Shown: piece by piece, positions 9,856 to 17,709 of the stretch
Numbering within the stretch: the stretch's first letter is position 1
How the letters are laid out: each line of letters starts with the position of its first letter
Source of the DNA: JAFGSG01 sp964626055
GTDB lineage: Bacteria; Spirochaetota; UBA4802; JAFGDQ01
DNA: 64,000 nt
Assembly (NCBI GenBank): GCA_964626055.1
Contig: CAZVDF010000011.1
Span: 11,568-75,567, forward strand
Reading direction: 5' to 3'
Translations under genes and position numbers: made by a program
Notes under the pieces: model-generated
The model's database searches: none
What the model saw: the letters and a program-made list of their open reading frames with translations, nothing else
Told to the model about the DNA's origin: nothing

Positions 9856-12078
9856 TTATTTTTTTGCTTTCGTTGATAAAATCCAGGTTCCATTAGCTGT
9901 TCCAGTAAAAAGTTCGCTATTATGCGGGTTGACAGAAAGAGTGCTTATGCCAGTTCTAGGCAGATTGTATGTAATATCCTGCCATGACTTTGCCCCATCT
10001 ATACTTTTCCATACGCAAGAAAGTCCACTTGCATTTGTACCGGCATAAATTACACCGTTTATATTAGGATCTAGTGCAATTGTTCTGACAAAATTACCAA
10101 CTTTTTCTCCACCAGCCAGTTTTAATATTCCTGTACTTTTCCAAACTTTCCCGTTAAATATTGCTAAATCGCCGTATTTGTCAAGCGTATATATTTTATC
10201 AGGATCAACCGGATCAGCCGCGAAGGTAGGACGCGAGTCCATTCGCATAAATTTCCAGCCGGGACGTGCATATATCCGCCAGTTTTTACAGGCATCATCA
10301 GATCTAAGAATAGTGACTCTTTTACTATCAATCGCGTATACCGAATCCGGATATTTGTAGCACATTCCGAAAAGAGATGGTTTTAGATAATTAAATTTAC
10401 CAAAATTTATATTGGTGAAATTTTCTCCGGAATTATGCGAAATCTTGTTGCCAGCATATACAATATTTGGATTTTTAAAATTAAAAGCTATAAAAAAATT
10501 ACTTTCTTCTTCAATGTTATCAAATAATTTCCACGATAATCCTTCATCGATTGATTGTATTAATTGCGTTTTCCATTCCACACCGATTGAGGCTACGATG
10601 ATCTTAGAATTAATTACAGGTTGGAATGCTCCGGTATATGATCCCAACCATGTAATTAGATTTTTATTGTACCAGTCCCAAAAATCTTTATTTCTCTGCT
10701 CAAAATACATGCCTCCATTATGTGTAATAATCATACCTACATCGCAGTTAAAAAATGCAAACCTGTCTTTATTGTAAATGTCAAATGCTGCACCCGAATT
10801 GGACCAACTCCATGCAAAACCGGTAAATAATGTTGAGCTGTCTTTGAATGTCTTCCCGCAATCGGTTGTTTTCCAGACAGTTGCCCGCGAAAATGCAACT
10901 GCTTCGCTTTTATCCTTAGGATTAGGAACTATGCCCGTTAGCTCTCCTGCAATTTTGCTTTTCCATTTACTATCTCTACCAAGCCCGGATGCAGGTATTA
11001 TTTTTGTGCTCTTGATCCAGTTTGTATTCCATGACTTCCCTCCATCTTGACTGATTAAGATATTCGACCCTAAACCCACTAAATAAATTATTTCCGGATG
11101 TCCCGGGTTTATAAATACTCTAGCAGCATCAAATTTTTTAATTTTTGAAAACGTAATCCCGCCATCTATTGATCGGTAAAGTCCTTCTCCTCTCAATGTG
11201 ATATATAAAATTAGAGGATTTTTCTGATTTATTGCTATCGAAGATATATTTATAAAAGGCAAATTACCTGATTTCTTTAAGTTTAAGCCTTTTGCGGCTG
11301 ATATATAAAAGCCTTTATCTGTAGCTATATAGACAGTTTTACCGTCAGTAGGGTGGGTTAGAATACAGTAGACAATATTATGATTTTTTAAACTTGAAAG
11401 AGGCGTAGTAGTCCAGTTCAGACCGCCATTATCGGATCTGTATAATCCGTTGTCCGGAAACGCTGCATACCAGCGCATGGCTCCGTTTTGATTTACGCTT
11501 GTTATATCATATGCTATGTTGTGCCTGTAGATTCTATGAATTTCAGGATTATAATTGGTTTCCGTATGGAGAACAAGCTTCCAGCTTTCTCCGCTGTCCG
11601 ATGATCTGTATAAACCTTTATAATTTTTAGCCAGCCAGTTCCATGCATTATCCGATTCGAGAAAAACTATGCACGGATTAACCGGATCAACTTCTATAGA
11701 CTGGCCTTTGTTTGCGTAAAGACCCTTATCGAGTGTTTTTTGCCATGTGATTCCGGAATCGGTACTCCTCCATGCTCCGGAAACATCATGTGAAAAATAT
11801 ATAAATTCAGGATGGGAAAAACATCTTGCAATACTGTGGGGGTGCTGTTCAGCTTCACCACCGATCAATCCTTTTTTGAATTCTTCCTTTGATCTAATTG
11901 GTAAAACCCGCCATATATTTTTTTTATTGGATGGCCTGTCGGGATGGTATATAGTATCTGATATTTTATTATCAATTCTTTGTTCACCATAAATACTTGC
12001 GGGTAGGAAAATAATAAATAAAATAGAATACAAAAATGCATAAATAAAGTATTGCATTTTATTTATATTTTTTCCCAT
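9856..12078 (-). CDS. Secreted BNR/sortilin-type beta-propeller repeat protein
   Basis: 740 residues with an N-terminal signal (about 10-31, FIIFLPASIYGEQ). At least eight Asp-box (BNR) motifs of the S-x-D-x-G-x-T/S-W type occur, for example RSTDSGITW, RSSDSGESW, ISQDGGKSW, KTTDCGKTF and KSIDGAKSW. Such repeats form one or two beta-propellers, as in sialidases, xyloglucanases and the sortilin/VPS10 group. The catalytic residues of GH33 or GH74 cannot be assigned by eye. Its place at the head of the EPS operon suggests binding or processing of extracellular polysaccharide. Met8 is an alternative start but has no better ribosome binding site. Confidence 0.75.
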   Translation of the reverse strand: MGKNINKMQYFIYAFLYSILFIIFLPASIYGEQRIDNKISDTIYHPDRPSNKKNIWRVLPIRSKEEFKKGLIGGEAEQHPHSIARCFSHPEFIYFSHDVSGAWRSTDSGITWQKTLDKGLYANKGQSIEVDPVNPCIVFLESDNAWNWLAKNYKGLYRSSDSGESWKLVLHTETNYNPEIHRIYRHNIAYDITSVNQNGAMRWYAAFPDNGLYRSDNGGLNWTTTPLSSLKNHNIVYCILTHPTDGKTVYIATDKGFYISAAKGLNLKKSGNLPFINISSIAINQKNPLILYITLRGEGLYRSIDGGITFSKIKKFDAARVFINPGHPEIIYLVGLGSNILISQDGGKSWNTNWIKSTKIIPASGLGRDSKWKSKIAGELTGIVPNPKDKSEAVAFSRATVWKTTDCGKTFKDSSTLFTGFAWSWSNSGAAFDIYNKDRFAFFNCDVGMIITHNGGMYFEQRNKDFWDWYNKNLITWLGSYTGAFQPVINSKIIVASIGVEWKTQLIQSIDEGLSWKLFDNIEEESNFFIAFNFKNPNIVYAGNKISHNSGENFTNINFGKFNYLKPSLFGMCYKYPDSVYAIDSKRVTILRSDDACKNWRIYARPGWKFMRMDSRPTFAADPVDPDKIYTLDKYGDLAIFNGKVWKSTGILKLAGGEKVGNFVRTIALDPNINGVIYAGTNASGLSCVWKSIDGAKSWQDITYNLPRTGISTLSVNPHNSELFTGTANGTWILSTKAKK

Positions 12079-12113
12079 TTTTCTTGATATTTTTTATCCG
12101 GCAGTTTACAATT

Positions 12114-12186
12114 AGTTATGCCAAAAGGGCATAACTTTTCAATTTAATTACCTCCTAAGACCGGCTGTCTCAGTCGGTTTTTTTTT
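12114..12186. promoter_or_regulatory. Two hairpins flanking an AGGAGG site and an 8-codon ORF
   Basis: On the minus strand, reading toward the BNR gene: an 8-bp stem with a 3-base loop (CAGCCGGT side at 12160-12167, partner 12171-12178), then AGGAGG (12156-12151), then a TTG start at 12142 opening an 8-codon frame (MKSYALLA, stop at 12116). The frame overlaps a perfect 9-bp inverted repeat, AGTTATGCC/GGCATAACT (12114-12122 and 12128-12136). This looks like a leader-peptide arrangement for the EPS operon. On the plus strand the first hairpin is followed by nine Ts (12178-12186) and would resemble an intrinsic terminator, but no plus-strand gene lies just upstream. Confidence 0.45.
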
Positions 12187-12520
12187 ACTTAATTCTTCTA
12201 TTATTATTTATTCTTCTTTCGGTTTTCCTGCGATCTATAAATTCCTGGTCTTTTAATTCTTTTTTAAATATATCCCTGTCAAAAAAACCTTTTCTTACGA
12301 AGAATCCCCTATTAAATATTCTCCTCTCTTTGGATCTGCGCTCGATTTCCCTTCTTTCTTTATCTATTTTAATTAAATTTTTCTTTTCTTTTTTAGTGTA
12401 TAATTTTAGTATTATCCATTTTATGGACTTATATATAAGTCGCACAATATAATAAATTACCAATACAGATGCAAGGCTTACGAGAAATATTAAAAAATAT
12501 TCAAGTACTGTGACTTTCAT
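12185..12520 (-). CDS. Small membrane-anchored protein with Arg/Glu-rich tail
   Basis: 111 residues; not recognised as a known family. One N-terminal helix (about 6-27, FLIFLVSLASVLVIYYIV), possibly with a second amphipathic one, is followed by a strongly basic cytoplasmic tail. The tail carries repeated ERR/DRR motifs: RREIERRSKERR, about residues 55-66, and DRRKTERRINNNRR near the end. Similar DRRxxxERR tails occur on some c-di-GMP or PilZ-associated proteins, but that link is only suggestive. The gene lies between a degenerate HD-GYP gene and the EPS operon and reads toward the EPS genes. Confidence 0.65.
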   Translation of the reverse strand: MKVTVLEYFLIFLVSLASVLVIYYIVRLIYKSIKWIILKLYTKKEKKNLIKIDKERREIERRSKERRIFNRGFFVRKGFFDRDIFKKELKDQEFIDRRKTERRINNNRRIK

Positions 12521-12759
12521 ATAGATTAAAATATGTTATATTATATTTGATGCAATTACTTATTAATAATTGAGTTTAACAATGTAAGAACACGTGCTTC
12601 TCCCGCCGCAGGCTGGGAAAGCGGTAATTCACAGCAAATACTGAAATAATAATTTTATTGAATTATTATATATATATGCTATAAGAAATACAATCATTAT
12701 AATTAACAATTTAATATTGCAAATTATTTTTTTATATCAGTCATTAAAATTAAAATATT

Positions 12760-13962
12760 ATGATGTTAGAACAACAGCAAAAGGTTAAGATCAATATAGA
12801 TTATTTAAGGCCAAACAGCAAAATAATTTACTCTTTATATTCAATTGAAGGGAAAAAAATACTTGATGACAGAATTATCCTCACTCCGCAAAAGCTTAAT
12901 GAAATAAAGAGTGATTACGGCAAAATAGTTTATGCCTTAAAAGTCAATAAAAAAGGCGCTATATCGCAAAAGAAACTTGATTCAGCGTTTGATAAATCAA
13001 AAGAAATAATCGAAGAAATTGTAACTACCGAAAAACTTACCAAAAGAGCATATAACGATGCTGAAAAGGTCATTGAGAGCATAATTAGCGATCTCAATTC
13101 CTCAGAAATCGAAGCAATTAATCTTCTAAAAAATCTGAAATCTTACGAAGAATATGTCTACCAGCATTCGGTAAATGTAGGTATCCTTGCTTCTGTATTC
13201 GCGCGGTTGAAAGGATTTTCAGACGATGACATAAAATTTCTCGCGCTCGGAGCCTACTTACTGGATATAGGGCTTACCAGGATCGACAAATATTTGCTTG
13301 AGAAAGACAGTAAATACACGCCTCCGGAAATGCAGAAAATGAAGCAGCATCCCCAGTTCGGCTACGAAATATTAAAGAATATTCCGGGCATAAGTAAAAT
13401 AGTGCTGCAAACGGTTCTTTTCCACCATGAGAAACATAACTATAAGGGTTACTATCAGCTGCCTTATGATATGCTGCCCATTTCGCCTAAGATAGTATCC
13501 ATATGCGATATATACGACGCCTTAACGACCCCGCGGCCGTACAGAAATGCGATTTCGCCCACAAACGCCTTAAAATTTCTGGTCAATTCCATTGATATTC
13601 ATTTTGATTATGAACTCATAAGCGATTTCATAAATCATCTGAGCCCACTATTGGACAATACCCAGTCATTTTATTTAAAAAATGATTTTTGCGAGCTTAA
13701 CACAAAAGAACTGGCCATGATCATGGATTTTAATCTTAACGATTATATGAAGCCGCGGGTAATGGTATTCTGTAAATTCCAGAAAAAGAAAAATACGCTT
13801 GCAGTTAAATTTTACGATGTTCCCGAATACATTAATCTAGAAGATGATGACAAACGTTTAATGACTAAAATTTTCGATAATAAAAAACATATAACCGCTA
13901 TAAGGTCAAAATTAATGTCAAAAGGCCTGATTGTCGATTCAGATAAGCTGGATGTTGATTAA
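12760..13962 (+). CDS. Degenerate HD-GYP domain protein (probable c-di-GMP effector)
   Basis: 400 residues. N-terminal domain about 1-125, then an HD-GYP domain about 126-300. Some metal ligands remain (H136, H197, H222, H223, D250), but the HDxGK signature reads LDIGL (168-172): both the metal-binding His and the catalytic-site Lys are lost. The GYP loop reads NYKGYYQLPY. A paralogue at 37365-38588 shares the whole architecture and keeps HDIGK. I infer that this copy no longer hydrolyses c-di-GMP and may act as a sensor or partner. The ATG is followed at once by a second ATG, and no Shine-Dalgarno sequence is visible. The gene ends just before an assembly gap. Confidence 0.85.
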   Translation: MMLEQQQKVKINIDYLRPNSKIIYSLYSIEGKKILDDRIILTPQKLNEIKSDYGKIVYALKVNKKGAISQKKLDSAFDKSKEIIEEIVTTEKLTKRAYNDAEKVIESIISDLNSSEIEAINLLKNLKSYEEYVYQHSVNVGILASVFARLKGFSDDDIKFLALGAYLLDIGLTRIDKYLLEKDSKYTPPEMQKMKQHPQFGYEILKNIPGISKIVLQTVLFHHEKHNYKGYYQLPYDMLPISPKIVSICDIYDALTTPRPYRNAISPTNALKFLVNSIDIHFDYELISDFINHLSPLLDNTQSFYLKNDFCELNTKELAMIMDFNLNDYMKPRVMVFCKFQKKKNTLAVKFYDVPEYINLEDDDKRLMTKIFDNKKHITAIRSKLMSKGLIVDSDKLDVD

Positions 13963-14121
13963 AAGTNNNNNNNNNNNNNNNNNNNNNNNNNNNNNNNNNN
14001 NNNNNNNNNNNNNNNNNNNNNNNNNNNNNNNNNNNNNNNNNNNNNNNNNNNNNNNNNNNNNNNNNNTTAATGTCAAAAGGCCTGATTGTCGATTCAGATA
14101 AGCTGGATGTTGATTAAAAGT
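13912..14121. other. Assembly gap (100 Ns) with identical 55-base flanks
   Basis: Bases 13967-14066 are Ns. The 55 bases before the gap (13912-13966, the 3' end of the HD-GYP gene) are repeated exactly after it (14067-14121). A 100-N run with identical ends is what a scaffolder produces when it fails to merge two contigs that overlap by one k-mer. The true sequence is probably continuous, with one copy of the 55 bases and no missing DNA. The break lies right next to a dispersed repeat, which explains why the assembler stopped. Confidence 0.85.
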
Positions 14122-14123
14122 CG

Positions 14124-14331
14124 TTAGAACTCGTCTTAAAAATATAGATTTATATAATCGACTAATCATAACTTTGAATACATTACGAAATTTTTGAGGA
14201 CGCTTTTCAGACCTGATGCAACAGCCTTCGAAAACATAAAAGACTAACCGGGAAGGTCTGATTCCGCAGAAAATTTTGTAATGTATTCAAAGTTATCAAC
14301 AAATAAAAAATATTTTTAAGATGGTTTCTAT
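14124..14331. repeat. Palindromic dispersed element, copy 1
   Basis: An element of about 208 bp with degenerate outer inverted repeats (14124-14144 and 14311-14332, about 17 of 21 positions matching) and a perfect inner stem, ACTTTGAATACATTAC with GTAATGTATTCAAAGT. The core carries CAGACCTGATGCAA and GGGAAGGTCTGATTCC, whose TCAGACC and GGTCTGA parts can pair. Copies 2 (15.8 kb) and 3 (44.1 kb) share the core. The right terminal repeat overlaps the stop codon of the adjacent TPR gene. It looks like a MITE-like non-autonomous element or a structured RNA; no transposase is present. Confidence 0.8.
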
Positions 14332-15545
14332 TTATCTTTATCCGCGTGTTTTATAATTCTATCCGATACCAGATATATCCTGTTGTTGTTCCCGATAGTA
14401 TTAACAATTACTCCTTCGAGAGTCACTGCGTCCCCGTTCCTGATTTCTTTATATACCTTATTAGAAAAAACGTCTATAATGCCGGCAAATCTGTATTCCT
14501 GTTTATAATTAATAAGCAGGTTGAACTGAAATTTTTTTTCATCTGATTTTAAATTAGCTATTTTACCATCCCATTTGACGAACGATCCTTTGTATAAATA
14601 CGGTTTTTGTAAAACCAGCTCAACCGGGATAGCGTCGTACTTTTTAAATTCAATATTTGAAATATATTTTTGTAAAAATTCATTTCTTTCCTTGACCCTG
14701 TAATTAGCGTTACTGTTCGCAATTTTATTGATAATGATCATTGCTTCGTTATATTTTTCATTCTTAATTAAAATTTTTGCTTTTTTGAAATCATTCATAA
14801 GTTCGATATTCGAATAATAAAAGACGGGCGGTTTCGATTTTAAAATTTTATCCGTCAGCTCATATTGAAGCAGATCAATATTTATATTATCTAAGGGAAT
14901 CGGTTCTTTATTCCCGGGAATAAAGAATGTCAGGAATTTCGGATTCATATAATAGAAATAGGATGCAACTCCCAGAGCTATTACAAAAAAAATCAGTATA
15001 ATTATTAGTATTGTTTTTCCGATTTTTAATCCTTTAACCGGGTTTTTATCAATCTTTTTTAATCTTTCCTGACTCACGTAATTCGGTCTGTAATTTGAAG
15101 AAAGTACAGCTGATTTTAGTTTCGGTATATAGACAAATTCGGTGAGTTTTGCCTTCTTTTGAAAAATGCCGAAATCTTTGAGATGGTGTAAATTTTGCAT
15201 CAATCTTTTGAAATACTTGTCATCAGGATAATGTTCCAGTTTTTCGATACATGCGGTGAGAATTTCTTCTGCAGACGAGGCGGATTTGAGAAGAAGGAAA
15301 ATTTCCAGCTGTTTTAACGGCAGGTATGCCGGATCGGCGGCGCGGATTTTTTTTATGGTTATATCCGCATCGCCGAACTTATTGCAAAGCAGGTATGAAA
15401 CGCACAGCAAAAAGTACGGATAAGGATCCTTTATGTTCTGTGTTGTTATTTTTTCGAGCAGTATAATTGCTTCAGAAAATCTTTTTTTTCTGAATGCTTT
15501 AAAAGCCTCCTTCAATATTATGCGATAACCGGAGTTACTGATCAT
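14328..15545 (-). CDS. TPR protein with a single transmembrane helix
   Basis: About 405 residues; no named family recognised. The N-terminal 130 residues look like TPRs (AFKAFRKKRFSEAIILLEKI, PYPYFLLCVSYLLC). A transmembrane helix at about 178-200 (TILIIILIFFVIALGVASYF) follows a basic stretch. The C-terminal part, about 230-405, is presumably periplasmic and includes a second TPR-like pair plus an OB-like strand region (FVKWDGKIANL, FAGIIDVFSNKVY). The ATG at 15545 (or GTG at 15548) overlaps the end of the small membrane gene upstream, implying translational coupling. The last codons and the TAG stop lie in the terminal repeat of a palindromic element, so the native C-terminus may have been altered. 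Confidence 0.72.
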   Translation of the reverse strand: MISNSGYRIILKEAFKAFRKKRFSEAIILLEKITTQNIKDPYPYFLLCVSYLLCNKFGDADITIKKIRAADPAYLPLKQLEIFLLLKSASSAEEILTACIEKLEHYPDDKYFKRLMQNLHHLKDFGIFQKKAKLTEFVYIPKLKSAVLSSNYRPNYVSQERLKKIDKNPVKGLKIGKTILIIILIFFVIALGVASYFYYMNPKFLTFFIPGNKEPIPLDNINIDLLQYELTDKILKSKPPVFYYSNIELMNDFKKAKILIKNEKYNEAMIIINKIANSNANYRVKERNEFLQKYISNIEFKKYDAIPVELVLQKPYLYKGSFVKWDGKIANLKSDEKKFQFNLLINYKQEYRFAGIIDVFSNKVYKEIRNGDAVTLEGVIVNTIGNNNRIYLVSDRIIKHADKDK

Positions 15546-15780
15546 CACGTTTGAATATTTTTGATATCAAATCCGGGATGGATTTATTTTTATCTTTATT
15601 TCTGCCCAGCCAGTATCCGAATAACATGAAAAGCAGCAGGAGTATTGTTTTAAAAATTCCCATAGTAAAAAGTAATATTCCAAGTATCAATCCAATTGCT
15701 ATTCCTACGGCTGTTCCCGGATTGCGGTTTATCCAGTCTTTTATAAAGCTTAAAAAATTTTTAAAATTTAAATCGCCCAA
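15535..15780 (-). CDS. DUF2273-like small membrane protein
   Basis: 81 residues. A short amphipathic N-terminus ends in DWINRNPGTAVG, followed by two closely spaced transmembrane helices (AIGLILGILLFTMGIF and ILLLLFMLFGYWLG) and a charged tail. This pattern, with NPGxxxGxxxGLxLGxL, is that of the DUF2273 small integral membrane family, whose function is unknown and which often sits beside Asp23/DUF322 genes in Gram-positives; no Asp23 gene is seen here. The start is TTG, supported by AAGGGGG seven bases upstream. It overlaps the next gene by about 11 bases. Confidence 0.75.
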   Translation of the reverse strand: MGDLNFKNFLSFIKDWINRNPGTAVGIAIGLILGILLFTMGIFKTILLLLFMLFGYWLGRNKDKNKSIPDLISKIFKRDDQ

Positions 15781-15799
15781 CTTATTCCCCCTTGCTTGT

Positions 15800-16021
15800 A
15801 TGGTATTTTTTTAAAATCATTATAAAAAATAGATATTAAACTTTGATAAATCGAAATACATTACAAAATTTATGAGGACGCCTTTCAGACCTGATGCAAT
15901 CGTGTTCGTAATCACGAAAAACTGACCAGGAAGGTCCGATTCCGGAATAAATTTTATAATGTATTTCGATTTATCATAAATAGTTAATATAAATTTATAT
16001 TTTTAAGATTAGTTATAAATC
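15800..16021. repeat. Palindromic dispersed element, copy 2
   Basis: Same family as copies 1 and 3. The inner stem is a perfect inverted repeat, GATAAATCGAAATACATTA (from 15845) with TAATGTATTTCGATTTATC (to 15975). The core reads GAGGACGCCTTTCAGACC, TGATGCAA, then CTGACCAGGAAGGTCCGATT. A short extra hairpin, CGTG/CACG, occupies the centre. Outer arms are decayed: the right side keeps ATTTTTAAGAT, and the left is only weakly complementary. It sits between the DUF2273-like gene and the peptidase gene on the minus strand. Confidence 0.78.
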
Positions 16022-16056
16022 ATATTTTATAATAACAAATTATAAAATAACTTTCG

Positions 16057-17121
16057 TTAAAGTATAATAATTTCCCCGGATGATCCCGTTAAATTTTCAC
16101 ATCCATTATCGCTTACAATTACAACATCCTCAATTCTTACGCCGCCTTTATCCGGAATATATATGCCGGGTTCAACCGTAAATGGGATATTTTTCTTCAA
16201 TCTGAATGAATTTTTATTCTTTATATACGGACTTTCATGAATTTCAAGCCCGACTCCGTGCCCGAGCGAATGTCCGAATTCCGGGCCATATCCGTTTTTT
16301 GTAATTATTCCTCTGGAGATTTTGTCTAATTTCCCGGCAGTTATTCCCTGTTTGACTCCCGAAATAGCTTCTTCCTGGGCGTTCTTGACTATATTATAAA
16401 TTTTTCTGAATTCCGGTAAACAATTGCCTATAAATATCGTCCGTGTCAAGTCCGAATTATATCCATTGAATACACAACCCATGTCAATTAATAAAATATC
16501 GTGATTTTCTATTTTTTTCGTCATCGATGTTATGTAATGAGGCATCGAAGATCCTTTGCCGGACGCTACGATGCTGTCGAATGAAGACTTTCTGCAGCCG
16601 TTCTTCCTGTAAAAATATTCGATTTCCACTGCAATGTCCCATTCGGTAATACCGGGTTTTATTATTTTCAATAAATAGCTAAAGCACATGTCTGTAATTG
16701 AAACAGCTTTTCTTAAATTCGCGATCTCGCTTTCTTCCTTTACAGTTCTCAATGATTCCGTTTCATTTTCGCCCGGCAAGAGTTTTATATTCGTTAGCTG
16801 TTTCTTAAGAGAAAGAAAAACGGATAAATTAAGCGACTGTTCTATAAAGAGTTTCTTTTTTTTTGTAATCTTATAAATTTGTTTTAAGGAGGATATTAAA
16901 TCGGTATTCTGACGGATGATCTCAATTGATTTTGGAAGTATTGCAGACGCATATTCCGTATACCTGGAATCGGTAATAAAAAATGATTTTTCATCATCAA
17001 GAAGAAGACTGCCGTAGCTTCCTTCAAATCCAGTAAGATAGTTTATGTTTATGAGGTTCGATATAAGATAGGGGAACCTTCCGTTTTTCTCCAGAATTTT
17101 TTTAAGCTTGCTCAGTCTCAT
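16057..17121 (-). CDS. Xaa-Pro aminopeptidase, M24B family (PepP/PepQ type)
   Basis: 354 residues, the usual length for the short bacterial M24B enzymes. An N-terminal creatinase-like domain (about 1-125) precedes the pita-bread catalytic domain. All five metal ligands are visible: the two Asp in LLIDMGCVFNGYNSDLTRT, the His in HGVGLEIHE, and the Glu residues in FTVEPGIYI and GGVRIEDVV. The family removes N-terminal residues preceding proline, or splits X-Pro dipeptides, using two metal ions in the cytoplasm. PepP and PepQ cannot be separated by eye. The next gene downstream on the other side of repeat copy 2 is unrelated. Confidence 0.88.
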   Translation of the reverse strand: MRLSKLKKILEKNGRFPYLISNLININYLTGFEGSYGSLLLDDEKSFFITDSRYTEYASAILPKSIEIIRQNTDLISSLKQIYKITKKKKLFIEQSLNLSVFLSLKKQLTNIKLLPGENETESLRTVKEESEIANLRKAVSITDMCFSYLLKIIKPGITEWDIAVEIEYFYRKNGCRKSSFDSIVASGKGSSMPHYITSMTKKIENHDILLIDMGCVFNGYNSDLTRTIFIGNCLPEFRKIYNIVKNAQEEAISGVKQGITAGKLDKISRGIITKNGYGPEFGHSLGHGVGLEIHESPYIKNKNSFRLKKNIPFTVEPGIYIPDKGGVRIEDVVIVSDNGCENLTGSSGEIIIL

Positions 17122-17244
17122 ATAAATAATTTAAATTTTTTTCGCCCGATAATATAATTATATCGACGCGGCACATTCATTAAAACTTATTTTTTCAATA
17201 ATAGGATTTAGTATCCTTAACGATCAGGATATTAAAAACGGAAA

Positions 17245-17709
17245 TTACTTCAAATAATTAATAAGCGCCTGGAGGCCGAGTATATAAGAATAATGACCGA
17301 AACCGGACACCTGGCCGATGCAGACCGGCGCGATGTATGATATTCTTCTGAAATCTTCCCTGGAATGAATGTTGGAAAGATGAACTTCCACTGCCGGTAT
17401 ATTGACGGCCTTAATGGCATCGGCGATGGCAATGGATGTATGCGTAAAAGCCGCCGCATTAATGATCAAACCGTTAAAGTTTTTGCGTTTCTGTATGTGA
17501 TCCACAATATCGCCTTCGTGGTTGGACTGGTAAATATCCACTTCTGCTTTATTTTCTACCGCGTATTCTTTGATGATTTTATTTATTTCTTCAAATGAGG
17601 TGCCGCCGTAGATTTCGGGTTCTCTTGTCCCGAGAAGATTAAGATTGGGCCCGTGTATGACAAGGATTTTAATTGTTCTCATCTTTTTTGAAATACCTGA
17701 TTTGATCAT
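17245..17709 (-). CDS. aroQ: Type II 3-dehydroquinate dehydratase
   Basis: 154 residues. It contains the full AroQ pattern: VIHGPNLNLLGTREPEIYGG with the catalytic tyrosine, YQSNHEGDIVDHI, NAAAFTHTSIAIADAI, VEVHLSNIHSREDFR and the C-terminal GFGHYSYILGL. The enzyme converts 3-dehydroquinate to 3-dehydroshikimate by anti elimination and forms dodecamers in the cytoplasm. The ATG at 17709 overlaps the stop of the TPR gene upstream (ATGA), which suggests coupling; Met11 at 17679 is an alternative start that fits the family length better. No other shikimate genes are nearby. Confidence 0.93.
   Translation of the reverse strand: MIKSGISKKMRTIKILVIHGPNLNLLGTREPEIYGGTSFEEINKIIKEYAVENKAEVDIYQSNHEGDIVDHIQKRKNFNGLIINAAAFTHTSIAIADAIKAVNIPAVEVHLSNIHSREDFRRISYIAPVCIGQVSGFGHYSYILGLQALINYLK

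Noticed and set aside
12160..12186. Plus-strand intrinsic terminator
   Set aside because: Hairpin plus T-run looks perfect, but no plus-strand gene lies upstream; described instead as part of the minus-strand leader.
13912..14121. Genuine 55-bp direct repeat
   Set aside because: Exact identity and position at both edges of a 100-N run fit a contig overlap better than a biological duplication.
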